A stretch of DNA of 64,000 nt from Lacinutrix mariniflava (GCF_001418015.1 NZ_LIQG01000032.1:186001-250000), one strand, 5' to 3'; shown: positions 54,033 through 62,469, counted from the first letter of the stretch. A program made the numbers and translations. The notes: generated by a model from the sequence alone, not told the origin.

Positions 54033-54049
54033 ATCTTAATTTTGGATTG

Positions 54050-54057
54050 CAAAGATA
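54050..54057 (-). promoter_or_regulatory. -7 promoter element of rimO
   Basis: The minus strand reads TATCTTTG (TAnnTTTG), 18 bases before the rimO ATG. Confidence 0.5.
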
Positions 54058-54138
54058 CGTAATGATTTAAGATATATGAATAATAGTGAAACATTAAACT
54101 TTTAGTTTTCTTTACAGTCTAAATAGAAACCAGCAATT

Positions 54139-55221
54139 ATGAAAGCTTTAATACCAACATTTTATTTAGTGCTCTTTCTACTAGTTAGTAATTGTAGTAC
54201 CGTAGAAACAATATCTCAAGACGATACTGAGCCAGAAATAGAATCTGTTTATTTTCCTCCATTAAACAATACATTATGGGAAACTAAATCTATAAGTGAT
54301 TTTAACTGGAATGAAGACCAACTACAACCACTTTTAGATTTCTTAGAAGAAAAGAATACCAAAGGTTTTATTGTACTACACAATGGTAAAATTGTTATTG
54401 AAAACTATTTTAATAATCATGACGCAACAACAAACTGGTATTGGGCGAGTGCTGGAAAAACATTAACAACTGCAGTTTCGGGTATTGCTCAAGACGAAAA
54501 CATAATAAACATTAATAATAAAGTATCAGATTATTTAGGCACAGGATGGACTAGCGCTATATTAGAAAAAGAGAATTTAATTACGTGTAAAAACTTATTG
54601 TCTATGACCTCTGGTTTAAACGATACTTTAGGAACATCAGTTTCGTCAGAAAACCTACAATATTTAGCAGATGCAGAAGAACGATGGGCTTACCATAATG
54701 TGTATGCAAAAATGCAAGATGTAATTGCACAAGCAAGTAACCAAACATGGACTACCTATTTTAACACAAAACTAAGAGACAAAATTGGCATGTCTGGAAG
54801 TTGGATTCCTCTAGATGATTTAAGTGTATATTGGAGTAACATAAGAAGTATGGCCCGTTTTGGTTTACTCATGTCTGCCAATGGAAAATGGGAAAACTCA
54901 CAAATAATTTCAGAAAATTTTATAAACGAAGCTTCTACTACTTCTCAAAGTATTAATGAAGCCTATGGATACTTATGGTGGTTAAATGGTAAGAACTCTT
55001 ATCGTTTACCACAAACTCAATTTGAATTTACTGGAGCCTTAATACCAAATGCACCAAGCGATATGTATGCTGCTCTAGGAAAAAACGATCAAAAAATATA
55101 CATTGTCCCAAGTAAAAACTTGGTTATTATTAGAATGGGAGAAGCTGCGGAAGATTCTGACTTTGCCTTATCCTCTTTTGACACTCATTTATGGGAAAAA
55201 CTAAATTTGCTAATGGATTAA
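54139..55221 (+). CDS. Serine hydrolase (class C beta-lactamase family) lipoprotein
   Basis: 360 residues with a lipoprotein signal (YLVLFLLVSNCSTV). Catalytic features of the family: SAGK (SxxK nucleophile and base) in WASAGKTLTTAVSG, and YHN (YxN) in AYHNVYAKMQDV. The C-terminal lobe has YGYLWWLNG and IVIRMGE. Substrate unknown; esterase or peptidase activity outside the inner membrane is more likely than resistance. The fragment at 2-322 is from a related gene. Confidence 0.9.
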   Translation: MKALIPTFYLVLFLLVSNCSTVETISQDDTEPEIESVYFPPLNNTLWETKSISDFNWNEDQLQPLLDFLEEKNTKGFIVLHNGKIVIENYFNNHDATTNWYWASAGKTLTTAVSGIAQDENIININNKVSDYLGTGWTSAILEKENLITCKNLLSMTSGLNDTLGTSVSSENLQYLADAEERWAYHNVYAKMQDVIAQASNQTWTTYFNTKLRDKIGMSGSWIPLDDLSVYWSNIRSMARFGLLMSANGKWENSQIISENFINEASTTSQSINEAYGYLWWLNGKNSYRLPQTQFEFTGALIPNAPSDMYAALGKNDQKIYIVPSKNLVIIRMGEAAEDSDFALSSFDTHLWEKLNLLMD

Positions 55222-55316
55222 TCGCAAGATTCAAAACGAATAATTACACCTTCCTCGATATCTATTTGCAATAATTCCAAACATTTTATTAAATGCTCCC
55301 GTTGTGTAAAAGCCAT
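55218..55316 (-). CDS. Possible 32-residue microprotein
   Basis: An ATG-initiated frame coding for a 32-residue acidic protein (start MAFTQREHLIKCLELL, end FESCD). It reads like a real protein with a helix and a strand, and ends opposite the last codon of the serine hydrolase gene. No family recognised and no clear promoter, so this is only a candidate. Confidence 0.3.
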   Translation of the reverse strand: MAFTQREHLIKCLELLQIDIEEGVIIRFESCD

Positions 55317-55365
55317 GAATGCGTTTTATTATGAAGTATTAATGATTAGGTCGACTTGAAAATTA

Positions 55366-55695
55366 TTAACTATAAGGATTATAACTTTGAATGCATTGAT
55401 AAATATATGCTCCAAAAAAGAAATACAATATTAACGTACCAACTATGGGTAAGACTATATTTGGGATGTATACTTTGGATCTAATTAAACAATAACAAAC
55501 TATAGAAATCACTAAAAATATTGGAAAAATAAAATAAATAGGAAACCGTACGAAAGCTACAAGCGCTTTAGGAATCAACGGATTATCTATACTATATTCA
55601 ATATTAAAATAAGAAAACAACCAACGTATTGACTGAAGAACTGAATAAACCAATGACACTATTGTAAGTATCCTTAATGTTTTTTCATTTTTCAA
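55366..55695 (-). CDS. Small membrane protein of unknown function
   Basis: About 109 residues with three to four hydrophobic helices (TLRILTIVSLVYSVLQSI, FVRFPIYFIFPIFLVISIVCYC, ILPIVGTLILYFFFGAYIY). The start is uncertain: no ATG is in frame. I use the TTG that gives (M)KNEKTLRIL; a TTG at 55,746, three bases after ftsY, would add 17 residues and couple it to ftsY. No family recognised. Confidence 0.55.
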   Translation of the reverse strand: MKNEKTLRILTIVSLVYSVLQSIRWLFSYFNIEYSIDNPLIPKALVAFVRFPIYFIFPIFLVISIVCYCLIRSKVYIPNIVLPIVGTLILYFFFGAYIYQCIQSYNPYS

Positions 55696-55748
55696 AATCA
55701 CAAAAGTTGATACGTAATTAATAAAATTATTTCGGTATAAACACAATG

Positions 55749-56723
55749 CTATTTAAAAAACGAATCTACAAACTCATGCTTATTAAAAACCTGTAAGTCT
55801 TCAATCCCTTCTCCAACACCAATATATTTTACCGGAATTTGAAATTGATCGCTAATACCAATTACAACACCACCTTTTGCAGTTCCATCTAACTTTGTGA
55901 CAGCTAACGAGGTTACTTCTGTAGCTGCAGTAAACTGCTTTGCTTGCTCAAATGCATTTTGACCAGTTGAGCCATCTAAAACTAATAAAACATCGTGTGG
56001 CGCATCTACTAGCACTTTTTGCATAACACGTTTTACTTTTGTTAACTCGTTCATTAAGTTAATTTTATTATGTAAACGTCCTGCGGTATCAATAATAATA
56101 ACATCTGCATTTTGGTTGACACCAGACTCTAAAGCATCGAAAGCGACACTTGCTGGGTCACTTCCCATATCTTGTCTCACCATTGGTACATCTACTCTAT
56201 CTGCCCAAACTTGTAATTGTTCTATAGCTGCTGCTCTAAAAGTATCTGCGGCACCTAAAACAACATTTAAACCTTGCTTTTTAAATTGATAAGCTAACTT
56301 ACCAATAGTTGTGGTTTTACCAACACCATTTACACCAACAACCATTAATACGTAAGGTGTTTTTGTTCCGTCTGCTTGCGGTGCTAATTTTGGTATAACG
56401 TATTCCGTTTCATTACCAGAGTTTGTTTTACTTAATAATCCAGCAATTTCTTCACGAAGTATTTTATTAAGCTCATCGGTTCCAAGGTATTTATCCTTAG
56501 CAACACGCTCTTCTATTCGTGTTATTACTTTTAATGTTGTATTTACACCTACATCACTAGAGACAAGCACTTCTTCAAGATTATCCAGTACATCTTCATC
56601 TACTTTAGATTTTCCTGCTACTGCTTTACTTAGTTTACCTAAAAAGCTTGTACTTGTTTTCTCTAGACCTTTATCTAAAGTTTCCTTTTTTTCTGAAGAG
56701 AATATTTTTTTAAAAAAACTCAT
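55749..56723 (-). CDS. ftsY: Signal recognition particle receptor FtsY
   Basis: GTPase that docks ribosome-bound signal recognition particle at the membrane for insertion of membrane proteins. 324 residues: the N domain (about 15-95), then the G domain with GVNGVGKTTTIGKLA, DTFRAAAIEQL, DTAGRLHNK, TKLDGTAKGG and the closing GVGEGIEDLQVF. The acidic A domain is nearly absent, as usual in Bacteroidota. Downstream of the L28-L33-DUF4295 group but separated by a terminator and a repeat. Confidence 0.96.
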   Translation of the reverse strand: MSFFKKIFSSEKKETLDKGLEKTSTSFLGKLSKAVAGKSKVDEDVLDNLEEVLVSSDVGVNTTLKVITRIEERVAKDKYLGTDELNKILREEIAGLLSKTNSGNETEYVIPKLAPQADGTKTPYVLMVVGVNGVGKTTTIGKLAYQFKKQGLNVVLGAADTFRAAAIEQLQVWADRVDVPMVRQDMGSDPASVAFDALESGVNQNADVIIIDTAGRLHNKINLMNELTKVKRVMQKVLVDAPHDVLLVLDGSTGQNAFEQAKQFTAATEVTSLAVTKLDGTAKGGVVIGISDQFQIPVKYIGVGEGIEDLQVFNKHEFVDSFFK

Positions 56724-56836
56724 TACTGTTTGTTATTTGTTGTTGGTTTGCGAAGTTGATGCTTCACGTTATTTTAGTGTTAAAGATTGCAGCCATTAAA
56801 CTATTCCTCACTAGTCTTAACCATCTTGCTTTTTCT

Positions 56837-56880
56837 GCAAAGAGATATAGCGTAAAGCTCGACCTTTAAGTAACACCAAA
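56837..56880 (+). repeat. Dispersed intergenic repeat, copy C (degenerate)
   Basis: GCAAAGAGATATAGCG...GACCTTTAAGTAACACCA aligns with the right-hand half of copies A and B (9,703-9,786), with several changed bases. The left half is barely recognisable (TGCTTTTT near 56,828). It lies in the 370-base gap between ftsY and DUF4295, which otherwise contains only the terminator at 57,040. Confidence 0.5.
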
Positions 56881-57039
56881 ATTATAATAACAATAGTTAA
56901 GCCTTTTTTACAAAACTGCTACTTTGTCATTAACAATTGTAAAGTAACACAATATTTTGCAATTATTGAAGATATTTTATTGCTGTGCACAAAAGATTCT
57001 GTTGTAGAAACAGAATAATTAAAATATTAAACAACTAAA

Positions 57040-57068
57040 AAAGCCGCTCTCTATAAGAAAGCAGCTTT
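57040..57068 (-). terminator. Terminator of the rpmB-rpmG-DUF4295 operon
   Basis: On the minus strand AAAGCTGCTTTC and GAGAGCGGCTTT form a 12-bp stem with two G-T pairs and a five-base loop, followed by T6. It starts 26 bases after the DUF4295 stop codon. Confidence 0.88.
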
Positions 57069-57093
57069 AATAAAAGTGTATAAGAAGTAAAAC

Positions 57094-57246
57094 TTATTTC
57101 TTGTTTAAGAAATCTGCTACTAATTCTGGTGCCATGATTTTTTCAACAAACATGTAGGCTCCTGTTTTTGGAGACTTTTCCATTCTGATTGCTTTTGATA
57201 ATCTTTTTGACGATGTCTGTAAAGACGCTACGGTTTTCTTTGCCAT
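57094..57246 (-). CDS. DUF4295 family small ribosome-linked protein
   Basis: 50 residues, strongly basic: MAKKTVASLQTSSKRL, then MEKSPKTGAYMFVEKIM and a final ADFLNKK. This is DUF4295, found in Bacteroidota directly after the genes for L28 and L33; the position implies a ribosome-associated role, which has not been shown to my knowledge. Its start codon is 9 bases from the end of rpmG. Confidence 0.9.
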   Translation of the reverse strand: MAKKTVASLQTSSKRLSKAIRMEKSPKTGAYMFVEKIMAPELVADFLNKK

Positions 57247-57255
57247 GGTTCCTTA

Positions 57256-57438
57256 TTATTTAATTTCTTTATGAACAGTCATTTTCTTCAAGATTGGATT
57301 AAATTTCTTAATCTCCATTCTATCTGGTGTGTTCTTTTTATTCTTAGTTGTAATATAACGTGAAGTTCCTGGTTGTCCAGAATCTTTGTGCTCTGTGCAC
57401 TCTAATATCACCTGTACTCTGTTTCCTCTTTTTGCCAT
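57256..57438 (-). CDS. rpmG: 50S ribosomal protein L33
   Basis: 60 residues, bL33: [42 protein letters not shown] and a C-terminal TVHKEIK. Only one Cys remains, so this is a zinc-free (C-minus) form. Middle gene of the L28-L33-DUF4295 operon. Confidence 0.95.
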   Translation of the reverse strand: MAKRGNRVQVILECTEHKDSGQPGTSRYITTKNKKNTPDRMEIKKFNPILKKMTVHKEIK

Positions 57439-57464
57439 TTTCTTATTCCTTTATAGCTTGGCTA

Positions 57465-57701
57465 TTATTTTATAAATCCTTTAGCTCTTGCATCTTTTAA
57501 CATTGCTACGATCCCAATCTTGTTGATTGTTTTTAAAGCAGAAGTAGAAACTTTTAAAGTTACCCACTTATCTTCTCCAGGTATGAAGAAACGTTTTTTG
57601 ATTAAATTTGCATCAAACGTACGTTTAGTTCTATTCTTTGCATGCGACACGTTGTTTCCAACCATTGCTTTCTTTCCTGTAAGTTCACAAACTCTTGACA
57701 T
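57465..57701 (-). CDS. rpmB: 50S ribosomal protein L28
   Basis: 78 residues, bL28: MSRVCELTGKKAMVGNNVSH, AKNRTKRTFDANLIKKRFF and VTLKVSTSALKTINKIG. First gene of the operon, behind the best promoter in the window. Confidence 0.96.
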   Translation of the reverse strand: MSRVCELTGKKAMVGNNVSHAKNRTKRTFDANLIKKRFFIPGEDKWVTLKVSTSALKTINKIGIVAMLKDARAKGFIK

Positions 57702-57738
57702 TACTTATAACTTTAAATTGTTATTAAAATTCGAGGTG

Positions 57739-57768
57739 CAAATATAGGAAATGTTTTAGTATTGACAA
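57739..57768 (-). promoter_or_regulatory. Full Bacteroidota promoter of the rpmB operon
   Basis: On the minus strand TTG (57,766-57,768), 19 bases of spacer, then TATATTTG (57,739-57,746): both the -33 and the -7 elements at ideal spacing. The -7 element is 38 bases before the rpmB ATG, in keeping with strong constitutive expression. Confidence 0.75.
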
Positions 57769-57779
57769 TCTGTTTTTTG

Positions 57780-59027
57780 TCAATTTTTAAAAATTTCTTT
57801 TTGAAGTTGCTCTAAAGCCTTATTAACCGCCTTGTTTATTACTCTTGTTCGATTATTCCCTAAGTCATATTTTTTAGAAAAAACACCTTCCTTTGTCGCT
57901 AATGCAATAAAAACCGTTCCAACTTCTGCATTTGAATCTCCTTTTGTTGGTCCTGCAGTGCCTGTTGTTGAAATAGCATAATCGCTTTTGTATAATAATC
58001 GACATTGCACAGCCATCGCCTCTGCAACTTCCTTACTTACAACTGAATGCTCATTTATTAAAGCTTCTGACACGCCTAAAATATCAATTTTAGTTTGCGT
58101 TGCATAGGTAATCATCCCACCTTTAAAAAAAGAGGACGCTCCAGCGTGTTGTGTAAATATTTCGGCTAGTTTTCCACCTGTGCAGCTTTCAACAATAGCT
58201 AATGTTTTACTGTTTTTAGTAAGCTGCTTAGCTATTAACACCTCTATATCTCCATCTTCTTCAAAACCAACAAATACATCTTCTATTAATGGTAAAACGC
58301 TTTTAATCTGCCCTTCTATTTCATTTTTTAATACTTCTTCATCAAATCCTTTTCCAGAAAGTCTTAATCTTACTTTACCTAAATTTGGTAAATAAGCTAA
58401 CTTTATATGTTTTGGTAAATGATCTTCAAAAGACTCTATTCTTGTTGCCAATCTACTTTCTCCCATACCATAAGTTAGGAGTGTTCTATGTAAAATAAAT
58501 GGTCGTTTGTATTTTATTTTTAACTTCGGAAGGACTTCTTCTTCCATTAATGCTTTCATTTCGAAAGGAACGCCTGGCATTGAAACAAATACTTTATCGT
58601 CCTTTTCAATCCACATTCCTGGAGCACTACCAACCAAATTCATGAGTACTTTTGCTTTTGACGGCATAAAGGCTTGATCTAAATTCACTTGCTGTATAGG
58701 CTGTTTTACATGCTCTCTCCACAGTTTTTTAATATTCTCTGTTACTGAGTCATTGCGAACTAAAGTATCGTTAAAATAGTCGCAAATAGTGTGTTTTGTA
58801 ATATCGTCTTTGGTTGGCCCTAAACCTCCTGTAACAATAATAATATCTGCATTTGCTTCGGCTTCTGCCAATGCTTTTAGAATATGTTCTTTATCGTCTT
58901 GTATGGAAGTTATTTGGTAAACAGAAACACCAATACTATTGAGTGCTTTACCAATAAATGCCGAATTAGTATCTACAATTTGCCCAATGAGAATCTCGTC
59001 TCCAATGGTAATAATTTCGGCTTGCAT
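57780..59027 (-). CDS. cinA: CinA family nicotinamide-nucleotide amidohydrolase / competence-damage protein
   Basis: 415 residues in two domains. N-terminal molybdopterin-binding-like (COG1058) domain: IITIGDEILIGQIVDTNSAFIG, TGGLGPTKDDITK, MPGVPFEMKALM. C-terminal CinA domain: VESCTGGKLAEIFTQHAGASSFFKGGMITYA and TGTAGPTKGD, the PncC-type deamidase that recycles nicotinamide mononucleotide. It is last in a run with the Hpt protein (12 bases) and the FAH-family gene. Confidence 0.93.
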   Translation of the reverse strand: MQAEIITIGDEILIGQIVDTNSAFIGKALNSIGVSVYQITSIQDDKEHILKALAEAEANADIIIVTGGLGPTKDDITKHTICDYFNDTLVRNDSVTENIKKLWREHVKQPIQQVNLDQAFMPSKAKVLMNLVGSAPGMWIEKDDKVFVSMPGVPFEMKALMEEEVLPKLKIKYKRPFILHRTLLTYGMGESRLATRIESFEDHLPKHIKLAYLPNLGKVRLRLSGKGFDEEVLKNEIEGQIKSVLPLIEDVFVGFEEDGDIEVLIAKQLTKNSKTLAIVESCTGGKLAEIFTQHAGASSFFKGGMITYATQTKIDILGVSEALINEHSVVSKEVAEAMAVQCRLLYKSDYAISTTGTAGPTKGDSNAEVGTVFIALATKEGVFSKKYDLGNNRTRVINKAVNKALEQLQKEIFKN

Positions 59028-59039
59028 GTTTTTTTTGTA

Positions 59040-59381
59040 TTATAAATTGAAATCAGCTTTAATTTCGTTTGCTGCGTTTTCAACAGCTGCTAAAACATCT
59101 GCCAATTGAGACGAAACATCTTCACCTTCTTTCTCTAGTTTTCCCCAATCTTGAACAATAATTAGCTTATCAAGTACACCTAATTCGAAAACATCGATTG
59201 TAGGCTTCATCTTATGTGCTGTTTGATACGTTTGAAGAAAATCACCACTCTCTACAGCTTCTTTCAAAACTATGGCATCCGCAGGTACTTCTTCTAAAAA
59301 GGTTTCGGCTAAAGCTAAGATAAATTCTTCATCATTATCTGCTAACTCTCTTAATCTATGTAGTTTATAATTTTCTTCCAT
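59040..59381 (-). CDS. Hpt domain phosphotransfer protein
   Basis: 113 residues, a four-helix bundle. LREL..NDEEFILALAETFLEEVPADAIVLKEAVESGD opens the domain and the phospho-accepting His is in YQTAHKMKPTIDVF. Stand-alone Hpt proteins pass phosphate from a hybrid kinase's receiver to a response regulator. No kinase is adjacent; the hybrid kinase at 13,180 has the right receiver domain but linkage is speculative. It touches the FAH-family gene (TTTACTTT junction, no gap) and is cotranscribed with it. Confidence 0.85.
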   Translation of the reverse strand: MEENYKLHRLRELADNDEEFILALAETFLEEVPADAIVLKEAVESGDFLQTYQTAHKMKPTIDVFELGVLDKLIIVQDWGKLEKEGEDVSSQLADVLAAVENAANEIKADFNL

Positions 59382-59993
59382 TTACTTTACTGTTATAGAA
59401 AACAATTGCTTGTCTTCTATGAATCCTTTTAATTTATCATTGGCAACAACTTTGCCAACTCCTGCTGGTGTTCCCGTAAAGATAACATCTCCTATCTTTA
59501 AAGTAAAATATTTTGACACATATTCTATGATTTCGTCAATTTTCCACAGCATTAGACTTGTATTTCCCTTTTGCACGACATCGTCATTTTTTTTCAGGCT
59601 AAAATCCAAATTGTTTAAATCTTTAAAATCTTCTTTTGGGAGCCAACTACCTATTACCGCAGCACCATCAAAAGCCTTTGCTTTTTCCCAAGGCAATCCT
59701 TTAGCTTTTAATTGCGCTTGCAAATCTCGTGCGGTAAAATCTATTCCTAACCCAATTTCACTATAATATTTGTGTGCAAATTTTTTATCTATATATTTTC
59801 CTACACGATTGATTTTTATCAAAACTTCTACTTCGTGATGCACATCATTAGAAAATTCTGGTATAAAAAACGGTTGCTTTTTTAATAAAATAGCAGTGTC
59901 TGGCTTTAAAAACACGACAGGATCTGTTGGTTTTTCGTTTTCCAACTCTTTAATGTGGTCTGTGTAATTTCTTCCTATGCAGATTAATTTCAT
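59382..59993 (-). CDS. Fumarylacetoacetate hydrolase family protein
   Basis: 203 residues, FAH fold. ICIGRNYTDHIKELEN, FLKPDTAILLKK, the metal-binding VHHEVEVLIKI (two Glu), GLGIDFTARDLQ and DVIFTGTPAGVGKV are present. Members include acylpyruvases and oxaloacetate decarboxylases; the substrate here is unknown. Upstream of it lies a 9-bp inverted repeat (59,993-60,016), starting on the last base of the start codon. Confidence 0.9.
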   Translation of the reverse strand: MKLICIGRNYTDHIKELENEKPTDPVVFLKPDTAILLKKQPFFIPEFSNDVHHEVEVLIKINRVGKYIDKKFAHKYYSEIGLGIDFTARDLQAQLKAKGLPWEKAKAFDGAAVIGSWLPKEDFKDLNNLDFSLKKNDDVVQKGNTSLMLWKIDEIIEYVSKYFTLKIGDVIFTGTPAGVGKVVANDKLKGFIEDKQLFSITVK

Positions 59994-60116
59994 TTTTTCT
60001 TAGATTCAAGAAAAAAGATCGCTTCGCTGTAAGAAACAAGACTTTTACTCTTGTGAATTATAATTATTAAAAGAATATAGTCTTTTTTCTTACCTCAATT
60101 CTCTCTTTTCTTTTTT

Positions 60117-60890
60117 TTAAATCTTATTATTAAAAGCTCTCAATTTAATAGCTGTTAATACCTTTTTAGTATACAAAGGAAAATCGGCATTTAAAAGCCA
60201 TCCAAAATATCCTGGTTCTTTATCTAAAACGTCTAATACTTTTTTGTTTTTATGCTTTCCAAAAGAAAAACACTCTTCTCCATCTTCGTTAAAATTTATA
60301 AAACCTGCAAAATCGGCAAACTTTTTATGCGAACTAAACTCTGCTAAAAACTTAGTGTCGTTTTCTAAGTCTTCGTAACGGTCTAATTGTGCTTTTAACA
60401 CTTCGTAAGTTGCTAACGTATCTGCTTCTGCTGTGTGGGCATTTTCTAAACTTTTATCGCAATAGAATTTATATGCTGCACCAAGTGTTCTCTTTTCCAT
60501 TTTATGAAAAATAGTTTGCACATCTACAGCAACTCTACCTTTCATATCAAAATCCATATCCGCACGCAACATTTCTTCAGCTAATAATGGAATATCGAAA
60601 CGGTTAGAATTAAATCCTGCTAAATCGCAATCTTTAGTCATTACACTAATCTCTTTCGCTAATTCCTTAAATGTTGGCTCGTTTGCAACACGCTCGTCTG
60701 TTACACCATGAATAGCAGAAGTTTCTGCAGGAATTGGCATTTCTGGGTTTACTAACCATGTTTTACTTTCTTTATTCCCGTTTGGAAACACCTTTAAAAT
60801 AGAGATTTCAACGACTCTATCTTTAGAAATATTAATTCCTGTTGTTTCTAAATCGAAAAAGCAAATTGGTTTTGTGAGATTTAATTGCAT
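60117..60890 (-). CDS. DnaQ-type 3'-5' exonuclease with DUF3820-like tail
   Basis: 257 residues. The exonuclease core has DEDDh residues: CFFDLETTGI (Asp, Glu), AGFNSNRFDIPLL (Asp), and AHTAEADTLATYEVL (His and Asp). Residues about 200-250 (FSFGKHKNKKVLDVLDKEPGYFGWLLNADFP) resemble DUF3820, seen alone at 469-705. The combination is common in Bacteroidota and is probably a proofreading or DNA/RNA-trimming nuclease, though no polymerase is nearby. Confidence 0.9.
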   Translation of the reverse strand: MQLNLTKPICFFDLETTGINISKDRVVEISILKVFPNGNKESKTWLVNPEMPIPAETSAIHGVTDERVANEPTFKELAKEISVMTKDCDLAGFNSNRFDIPLLAEEMLRADMDFDMKGRVAVDVQTIFHKMEKRTLGAAYKFYCDKSLENAHTAEADTLATYEVLKAQLDRYEDLENDTKFLAEFSSHKKFADFAGFINFNEDGEECFSFGKHKNKKVLDVLDKEPGYFGWLLNADFPLYTKKVLTAIKLRAFNNKI

Positions 60891-60930
60891 CTAATTGTTA
60901 ATTTTGCACCAAAACATGGTACGATTTATG

Positions 60931-60938
60931 CAAATATA
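60931..60938 (-). promoter_or_regulatory. -7 promoter element of the exonuclease gene
   Basis: The minus strand reads TATATTTG (TAnnTTTG), 41 bases before the exonuclease start codon. Confidence 0.45.
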
Positions 60939-60978
60939 AATGTATTATATTATTTTTACTTTGATATCAATTATAAAT

Positions 60979-61617
60979 ATGAAGACATACCTTACTCTAA
61001 TTGCTTTCCTGCTGCTTACAATAAACAGTTTTGCTCAAAATAATCATAAATTTGTTAAACTTACCGAAGAGAAAAAAGGTAAGCGCCTAACACTTTATGC
61101 TACTAATACAGACTCTATATCTTACGATATATTTTTAAAAGTAGATACCAAAGATTTTAGACGCAGTAGCAACAGGCCTATTATAAGAAACGTTGCTGCT
61201 AATAGCAAAATAAAACTAGCTACACTTATCCAATTAGCCGGAACCGAAGGTAATTATAATTCTATTTTTGTTGTTAATGAAGTAGCATATGCCTTAGATG
61301 TGGATAAAGATTTTGAAGCTTTAGATTTTAAACTAGACCGCGCTATTAAAGATAAAAAAGTAATCCTTTTTACTAAAGACGATTGCGTTATTTGCCCAGA
61401 TACTAAACGCATTTTGGAGAATAATAAAATTACTTATACTGAGTATAACATCGACAAAGACAGTACTACTTATATTAAAATTATTAAAGAATTTCAAGCC
61501 AATAAAGAAAGTAGTTTCGAAAATAATATCCCGCTTTTAAAAGTAGAAAGTAAGATCTATAACAATATAGAAAGCATTGAGGATTTTATTGGTGCGTTAC
61601 GCAAGGCTTTTAATTAA
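60979..61617 (+). CDS. Exported glutaredoxin-like protein
   Basis: 212 residues from the ATG at 60,979. A signal peptide (TYLTLIAFLLLTINSFAQ) puts it in the periplasm. Residues about 20-115 form a beta-rich domain; about 125-210 a glutaredoxin fold: VILFTKDDCVICPDTKRIL with CVIC as the redox pair, TYTEYNIDKDS, and NIPLLKVESKIYNNIESIEDFI. An N-terminal signal and an extra domain on a glutaredoxin are unusual. A role in disulfide handling outside the cytoplasm is inferred. Confidence 0.8.
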   Translation: MKTYLTLIAFLLLTINSFAQNNHKFVKLTEEKKGKRLTLYATNTDSISYDIFLKVDTKDFRRSSNRPIIRNVAANSKIKLATLIQLAGTEGNYNSIFVVNEVAYALDVDKDFEALDFKLDRAIKDKKVILFTKDDCVICPDTKRILENNKITYTEYNIDKDSTTYIKIIKEFQANKESSFENNIPLLKVESKIYNNIESIEDFIGALRKAFN

Positions 61618-61671
61618 ATACTATAAAAGTAATTTAAACATAAACACATTTTACAATACAATATTAAAAAA

Positions 61672-62391
61672 ATGAAAGATTTAAAAAGTAAAAAAGCAAT
61701 AATTACTGGAGGCGGAAGAGGATTAGGAAAAGCTACTGCCATGGCATTTGCAAAAGAAGGTATAGACGTTGCTATAACAGGAAGAAATGAGATTGCTTTA
61801 AAGGCAACCGTTCTAGAATTAGAATCTCTTGGAGTTAAAGCTACCTACTCTGTATTCGATGTTGGAAATTACGAAGAAGTTAAAACTGGAATACAAAGCA
61901 TTATAAAAACATTTGGTACTATCGATATTTTAGTAAATAATGCTGGAATTGCTGCCTTTGGTTCGTTTAACGATATGGATGTTAAACAATGGAGTCAAAT
62001 TATACAAACCAATCTTATGGGAATGTATTACGTAACTAAAGAGATTCTACCTTATTTAATAGACAAAAATGAAGGTGATATTATTAATGTTGCTTCTACA
62101 GCTGGATTAAACGGAAATGCGAATACATCGGCCTATTCTGCTTCTAAGTTTGCCGTAATTGGTATGTCTGAGTCGTTAATGAAAGAAGTACGTAAAAACA
62201 ATATTAGAGTTTGCACATTAACGCCAAGTACAATAGCGTCGGACATGTCTGTAGAATTAGGTATTGCAGATAAAGATTCTCAAGATAGCGTTTTACAACC
62301 CGAAGATTTTGCAGAACTTGTAGTTGCAGGTTTAAAATTACCAAGAAGAGCAATGCTTAAAAGTGCAGCTTTATGGTCTACAAATCCTTAA
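61672..62391 (+). CDS. SDR family 3-ketoacyl-ACP reductase-like protein
   Basis: 239 residues, a classical short-chain dehydrogenase. TGGGRGLGKATA binds NADP(H), NNAGIAAFG follows, and the catalytic Ser, Tyr and Lys lie in VASTAGLNGNANTSAYSASKFAV. It resembles FabG, but genuine fatty-acid genes (fabF, acpP) are not near, so this is probably an alternative ketoreductase. Confidence 0.88.
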   Translation: MKDLKSKKAIITGGGRGLGKATAMAFAKEGIDVAITGRNEIALKATVLELESLGVKATYSVFDVGNYEEVKTGIQSIIKTFGTIDILVNNAGIAAFGSFNDMDVKQWSQIIQTNLMGMYYVTKEILPYLIDKNEGDIINVASTAGLNGNANTSAYSASKFAVIGMSESLMKEVRKNNIRVCTLTPSTIASDMSVELGIADKDSQDSVLQPEDFAELVVAGLKLPRRAMLKSAALWSTNP

Positions 62392-62430
62392 TATTATAGT
62401 TTAACACATCGTTTTAGAGTTTTAAACAAG

Positions 62431-62469
62431 ACTTGCTTTAATAAAAAAATAGTCGACCTTCGCTAAATC
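62431..62469 (+). repeat. 40-nt border element, weak copy
   Basis: ACTTG-CTTTA...AAAAAATAGTCGACCTTCGCTAAAT aligns with 63,201-63,240 (shared AAAAAATAGTCGA and CTTCG) and in outline with 36,890-36,929. It stands between the SDR and GNAT genes. Confidence 0.45.

Noticed and set aside
54139-55221. Beta-lactam resistance gene
   Set aside because: The family contains many esterases and peptidases; the motifs (SAGK, YHN) do not by themselves indicate resistance.
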